Origin: JBBQXK01 sp038251625
GTDB taxonomy: Bacteria; Pseudomonadota; Alphaproteobacteria; Rhodobacterales; Rhodobacteraceae
NCBI GenBank assembly: GCA_038251625.1
Contig: JBBSBE010000011.1
Span: forward strand, 1-52,258
Length of the DNA stretch: 52,258 nucleotides
Reading direction: 5' to 3'
The translations under genes and the position numbers were made by a program. This document shows, in pieces, positions 48,404 through 52,258 of this stretch. The notes under the pieces were generated by a model. The model had not been told where the DNA came from. It saw only the letters and a list, made by a program, of their open reading frames with translations, and did no database searches. Each line of letters begins with the position of its first letter. The first letter of the stretch is position 1.

Positions 48404-49693
48404 TCAGGCCAGCATCGCCAGCGGATTTTCCAGGTTTTCGATGATCGCCTTGAGGAATTCCGCCCCGAGCGCCCCATCGATCACCCGGTGATCGACAGAA
48501 AGGGTCATCGACATCACTGTCGCCACGCCAATTGTGCCGTCCTTTTGCACCACAGGCTGTTTTATTCCTGCGCCGACCGCCAGAATTGAGCCGTGGGGCG
48601 GATTGATGACGGCGTCGAAATTCTCGATGCCCATCATTCCGAGGTTTGAAATCGCAAAGCTGCCACCCTGATATTCCTGCGGTGCAAGCTTGCGGGTCTT
48701 CGCGCGGGCAGCGAGGTCTTTCATCTCCGCGGAAAGTGACGAAATGCTTTTGGATTGGGCATCACGCAGGACGGGCGTGAAGAGACCGCCTTCGATGGCG
48801 ACAGCTACGGCGACATCGGATGATTTCATCTTCAGGATGCGGTCACCCGCCCAGACAGCATTGGCATCGGGCACCGCCTGAAGTGCAAGTGCGCAAGCCT
48901 TGATTATGAAATCGTTGACCGAAAGCTTCACGCCACGGCTGGAAAGCTGCCCGTTCAACGTTTCGCGGAAGGCCATCAGCGCATCCAGCTGAACCGAGCG
49001 GCGCAAGTAGAAGTGCGGGATGGTTTGCTTGGCTTCTGTCAAGCGTGCGGCGATTGTCTTTCGCATACCATCGAGCGGCATTTCTTCAAAAGCGCGGCCT
49101 TCGAACATTTTCATGACCGTCTCGGCGGAGGCGCCACTGGCCATTGCCGTTGGGGAAACCTTTGGTGAAGCGGCAGATGGGGCTGCGGCAGGTGCATCGA
49201 CGGCGACGGGCTGTGCACCCTCCACATCTGATTTGACGATGCGGCCGTGTGGGCCGGAACCCTTTACGGTGCTGAGGTCTAGCCCCTTTTCGGCGGCAAT
49301 CCGACGCGCAAGAGGCGAGGCAAAGACACGGGCTCCTGCAGGAGCAGAGGCGGTCTTTGGTGGTTCGGCCTTCGGCAAGTCCAGCTTTGGCGCTTCTTTC
49401 GGTGCTTCAGCCTTTGCGGGCGCAGCTTTGGGAGGCGCATCCCCGCTTTCGCCTTCCTCGATCAGCAACGCGATGGGAGCATTGACCTTCACACCCGCCG
49501 TACCTTCAGGGACTATGATCTTGCCCATGATCCCTTCGTCCACGGCCTCGAACTCCATCGTGGCCTTGTCGGTTTCAATCTCGGCGAGGATCTGGCCGGA
49601 TTTCACGGTGTCGCCCTCTTTCACCAGCCATTTTGCCAGCGTGCCTTCCTCCATCGTGGGGCTGAGCGCAGGCATCAGGATTTCGGTTGCCAT
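48404..49693 (-). CDS. pdhC: Pyruvate dehydrogenase E2, dihydrolipoyl acetyltransferase
   Basis: A 429-residue E2. One lipoyl domain (Lys43 in ETDKATMEFEAVD), an Ala/Pro/Lys-rich linker, the peripheral-subunit-binding domain (VFASPLARRIAAEKGLDLST, GPHGRIVKSDVE; about 130-165), then the catalytic domain ending in LSVDHRVIDGALGAEFL with the His/Asp acetyl-transfer residues. It forms the complex core. It is last of pdhA-pdhB-pdhC, 11 bp after pdhB; the E3 gene is not in this window. Confidence 0.97.
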   Translation of the reverse strand: MATEILMPALSPTMEEGTLAKWLVKEGDTVKSGQILAEIETDKATMEFEAVDEGIMGKIIVPEGTAGVKVNAPIALLIEEGESGDAPPKAAPAKAEAPKEAPKLDLPKAEPPKTASAPAGARVFASPLARRIAAEKGLDLSTVKGSGPHGRIVKSDVEGAQPVAVDAPAAAPSAASPKVSPTAMASGASAETVMKMFEGRAFEEMPLDGMRKTIAARLTEAKQTIPHFYLRRSVQLDALMAFRETLNGQLSSRGVKLSVNDFIIKACALALQAVPDANAVWAGDRILKMKSSDVAVAVAIEGGLFTPVLRDAQSKSISSLSAEMKDLAARAKTRKLAPQEYQGGSFAISNLGMMGIENFDAVINPPHGSILAVGAGIKQPVVQKDGTIGVATVMSMTLSVDHRVIDGALGAEFLKAIIENLENPLAMLA

Positions 49694-49704
49694 GATACCC
49701 TCCC

Positions 49705-51072
49705 TTACCGGTAGCAGACGGACTTGACGGCTTCGACCACCTCGGCAGTGGTTGTCAGCGCGTGTTTTTCGAGGTTTGCCGCATAGGGCATCGGAACATC
49801 CTTGCCGGTGCAATTTAGAACGGGCGCATCAAGGTAATCGAAGGCGCGCTGCATGATGACAGCCGCGAGATGGTTGCCGATGGACCCCACTGGGAACCCC
49901 TCTTCCACCGTCACGCAGCGATTGGTCTTCATGACCGATGTCAGCACCGTATCGTAGTCGAGCGGGCGCAGCGTGCGCAGGTCGATGACTTCGGCGCTGA
50001 TGCCCTCGGCGGCCAGTTTCTCGGCTGCGTCCAGAGAGTAGGTCATGCCGATCCCGAAGCTGACAATCGTGACGTCTGTACCTTCCCGCCAAATGCGTGC
50101 TTTCCCGAACGGAACGGTGAAATCATCAATCGCCGGAACATCGAACGAGCGGCCATAGAGGATCTCGTTCTCAAGGAAGATCACCGGGTTCGGATCGCGG
50201 ATCGCCGATTTCAGCAATCCCTTCGCGTCTGACGCGGAATAGGGCATCACGACCTTCAGGCCGGGGATGGCCGAATACCAGGCGGCGTAATCTTGGCTGT
50301 GTTGGGCTGCAACGCGCGCTGCAGCCCCGTTCGGACCACGGAATACGATGGGGCAGGGCTGCTGGCCGCCCGACATGTAATTCGTCTTCGCGGCGGAATT
50401 GATCAGGTGATCAATCGCTTGCATGGCGAAATTGAAGGTCATGAACTCGATGATCGGGTTCAATCCGCCCCAGGCGGCACCAACCGCGATGCCCGCAAAG
50501 CCATGCTCTGTAATCGGTGTGTCCACCACGCGCTTCGGTCCAAACTCGTCCAGCAACCCTTGGGAAATCTTGTAGGCGCCTTGATATTCACCCACCTCCT
50601 CGCCCAGCAGAAACACGTTCGGATTGCCACGCATCTCTTCGGCCATCGCCTCGCGCAAAGCCTCGCGCACGGTCATGGTCTTCATCGCGGTGCCTTCGGG
50701 CCAGTCGGGTGATGCTTTCGCCACGATGGCCGCAGGCGCTGCAGCAACAGCCGCCTCTTTGGCCGCGGCTGGCGCCTCGGCTTTTGCAGGGGCCTTCGGC
50801 GCGGCCGTGGGCGCTGCGTCCGCGCTTTCGCCCTCCTCCACCAGCACCGCAATAGGCGTGTTCACCTTTACGCCGGCGGTGCCTTCGGGGATCAGGATTT
50901 TGCCCACGATCCCCTCATCCACGGCCTCGAACTCCATCGTGGCCTTGTCCGTTTCGATCTCGGCCAGGATCTGGCCCGACTTGACTGCATCGCCTTCCTT
51001 GACCAGCCATTTGGCCAGCGTGCCTTCCTCCATCGTCGGCGACAGGGCGGGCATCAATACTTCGGTTGCCAT
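49705..51072 (-). CDS. pdhB: Pyruvate dehydrogenase E1 beta with N-terminal lipoyl domain
   Basis: A 455-residue protein: residues 1-80 are a lipoyl domain (Lys43 in ETDKATMEFEAVDEG), joined by an Ala/Pro/Lys-rich linker (85-130) to a normal E1-beta (MTVREALREAMAEEMRGNPN, LLGEEVGEYQGAYKISQGLL, DTPITEHGFAGIAVGAA, EEGFPVGSIGNHLAA). The lipoylated E1-beta is a known alphaproteobacterial trait. Its lipoyl domain is nearly identical to that of pdhC. It follows pdhA by 14 bp. Confidence 0.97.
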   Translation of the reverse strand: MATEVLMPALSPTMEEGTLAKWLVKEGDAVKSGQILAEIETDKATMEFEAVDEGIVGKILIPEGTAGVKVNTPIAVLVEEGESADAAPTAAPKAPAKAEAPAAAKEAAVAAAPAAIVAKASPDWPEGTAMKTMTVREALREAMAEEMRGNPNVFLLGEEVGEYQGAYKISQGLLDEFGPKRVVDTPITEHGFAGIAVGAAWGGLNPIIEFMTFNFAMQAIDHLINSAAKTNYMSGGQQPCPIVFRGPNGAAARVAAQHSQDYAAWYSAIPGLKVVMPYSASDAKGLLKSAIRDPNPVIFLENEILYGRSFDVPAIDDFTVPFGKARIWREGTDVTIVSFGIGMTYSLDAAEKLAAEGISAEVIDLRTLRPLDYDTVLTSVMKTNRCVTVEEGFPVGSIGNHLAAVIMQRAFDYLDAPVLNCTGKDVPMPYAANLEKHALTTTAEVVEAVKSVCYR

Positions 51073-51086
51073 GGTGCGATCCCCCC

Positions 51087-52076
51087 TCAGGCGTAGATGT
51101 CGGTCCAAAGCTCGTCGAGTGACGGCTCCGGGCTTTCTTTGGCGAACTCGGCCGCCTCGTTCACGCGCGCCTTGATCTCTTTGTCGATGGCCTTGAGGTC
51201 TTCGTCGGTCGCTAGGCCTGCGTTTACCAGAAGGTCGCGCACATGCTCGATGGCGTCCTTTTCGCTGCGCATCTTTTCCACTTCTTCCCGGGTGCGATAT
51301 TTCGCAGGGTCCGACATCGAATGGCCGCGATAGCGGTATGTCATCATTTCCAGAATGTAGGGGCCTTCACCCGCCCGACAGACGGCGACTGCCTTTTCTG
51401 CGGCGGCTTTGACCGCCAGCACGTCCATTCCGTCTACCTGCTCACCCTGGATCCCATAGGCAAGGCCACGGCCGTAGAGGGTCGTGGACTTGGTGGACCG
51501 CTTCACGCTCGTCCCCATCGCATACTGGTTGTTCTCGATCACGAACACCACCGGCAGGTTCCACAACTCGGCCATGTTGTAGGTCTCGTAGACCTGTCCC
51601 TGGTTCGCGGCGCCGTCGCCAAAGTAGGTGAAGGTTACGTTGTCATTGCCCTTGTAGCGGTCGGCGAAGGCCAGCCCCGCGCCCAGGGGCACCTGCGCCG
51701 CCACGATCCCATGCCCGCCGTAGAAATGCTTCTCCCGGCTGAACATGTGCATCGAGCCGCCCTTGCCCTTCGAATAGCCGCCCTCGCGGCCCGTAAGCTC
51801 GGCCATGACGCCCTTTGGGTCCATCCCGCAGGCCAGCATATGCCCGTGGTCACGGTAACTGGTGATGCGCTTGTCGCCGTCCTTGGCCGCGGCCTCGAGC
51901 CCCACAACCACCGCTTCCTGCCCGATGTAAAGGTGGCAGAACCCACCGATCAGGCCCATCCCGTAAAGCTGCCCGGCCTTTTCCTCGAATCGCCGGATCA
52001 GCAGCATTTCGCGGTAGTAATGCATCAACTCATCGCGCGAGACGTTTGATTTCTCGGCGGGTTTCTTGGCAGCCAT
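51087..52076 (-). CDS. pdhA: Pyruvate dehydrogenase E1 alpha
   Basis: A 329-residue E1-alpha. The thiamine pyrophosphate motif runs from FGDGAANQGQVYETYNMAEL to VIENNQYAMGTS (GDG...NN). Also visible are IGGFCHLYIGQEAVVVGLEA, DHGHMLACGMD and YRYRGHSMSDPAKYRTREEV, the active-site loop. With pdhB it decarboxylates pyruvate and acetylates lipoyl groups. GGGAGG precedes the ATG. First gene of the operon. Confidence 0.97.
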   Translation of the reverse strand: MAAKKPAEKSNVSRDELMHYYREMLLIRRFEEKAGQLYGMGLIGGFCHLYIGQEAVVVGLEAAAKDGDKRITSYRDHGHMLACGMDPKGVMAELTGREGGYSKGKGGSMHMFSREKHFYGGHGIVAAQVPLGAGLAFADRYKGNDNVTFTYFGDGAANQGQVYETYNMAELWNLPVVFVIENNQYAMGTSVKRSTKSTTLYGRGLAYGIQGEQVDGMDVLAVKAAAEKAVAVCRAGEGPYILEMMTYRYRGHSMSDPAKYRTREEVEKMRSEKDAIEHVRDLLVNAGLATDEDLKAIDKEIKARVNEAAEFAKESPEPSLDELWTDIYA

Positions 52077-52234
52077 GGGCCGGGCCTCCCTCGGAACAAA
52101 GATCGTTCAACGTTAAACCATCTTTAGCGTATCGGCGAAACAAGGGCAAAAGGAAAACCACCACCGGCTGCACCATCGTCTTCCTGCAGGCGGTTGAGGT
52201 TGACCCTACCGACTTTCAGATCGCGGAGTAGATC
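52077..52234. other. pdhA upstream region
   Basis: 158 bp between pdhA and a possible divergent gene start. It is relatively AT-rich around 52105-52160, as expected of a promoter zone; no single promoter is convincing. Confidence 0.4.
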
Positions 52235-52258
52235 ATGACCGGACCCGTCGACACCCCC
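52235..52258 (+). CDS. Possible start of a divergent gene (truncated by window end)
   Basis: An ATG at 52235 with GGAG about 7 nt upstream opens a frame reading MTGPVDTP to the window edge. Too short to identify; could be chance. Confidence 0.25.

Noticed and set aside
1..52258. CRISPR arrays, insertion sequences or origin-type iterons
   Set aside because: No regularly spaced repeats, transposase-like proteins or iteron clusters were seen.

Overview
The window looks like a chromosomal segment of a Rhodobacteraceae bacterium (order Rhodobacterales, Alphaproteobacteria), in the Rhodobacter/Gemmobacter/Tabrizicola neighbourhood; genus is not resolved. The reasons are a complete Rhodobacter capsulatus-type gene transfer agent (GTA) cluster followed by cysE, a pyruvate dehydrogenase E1-beta subunit carrying its own lipoyl domain, the glnB-glnA pair, a small DUF6280-type protein and uniformly high GC. 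No insertion sequence, integrase, CRISPR array or rRNA was seen.

Layout. 0.1-6.6 kb (minus strand): a thiamine-precursor ABC transporter (thiY-thiZ-thiX type) behind a clear TPP riboswitch, followed by a sugar isomerase/epimerase-like protein, a Gfo/Idh/MocA oxidoreductase, a DUF1330 protein and a PLP aminotransferase. 6.7-15.4 kb: a LysR regulator diverges from a tight plus-strand operon encoding a BMP-type ABC importer, a biuret-hydrolase-like cysteine hydrolase, a second cysteine hydrolase, a cupin and a multiply broken allophanate hydrolase (atzF) pseudogene. I read this as a biuret (perhaps triuret) nitrogen-scavenging operon whose last enzyme is decaying. 15.5-31.7 kb: housekeeping genes: DUF6280, ygfZ, an MsbA-like exporter, a class V aminotransferase, a DUF3047 protein, glnB-glnA, nnr, two Hint-domain proteins flanking tRNA-Leu(TAG), trigger factor, rpsF-rpsR-rplI and a YceI protein. 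31.8-33.0 kb: a cytochrome b561-YceI fusion.

33.1-47.2 kb: the GTA structural cluster, with homologues of g1 to g15 including g3.5 and g10.1 in the canonical order and all open. It is preceded by a good sigma-70-type promoter, a CtrA-like site and a terminator-like leader hairpin. 47.2-48.3 kb: a small GTA-distal ORF running in frame into cysE, which has its own internal promoter and ribosome binding site. 48.4-52.1 kb (minus strand): pdhA-pdhB-pdhC.

The best candidates for something new are (1) the biuret/triuret operon with paired isochorismatase-fold hydrolases and a decaying allophanate hydrolase, (2) the GTA leader, where promoter, 25-codon ORF and terminator-like hairpin are stacked within about 115 bp, (3) a ten-G run at the g6/g7 junction positioned so that a -1 slip would fuse two neck proteins, and (4) the g15-distal ORF/cysE read-through. 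These are sequence-level proposals; no database search was possible.
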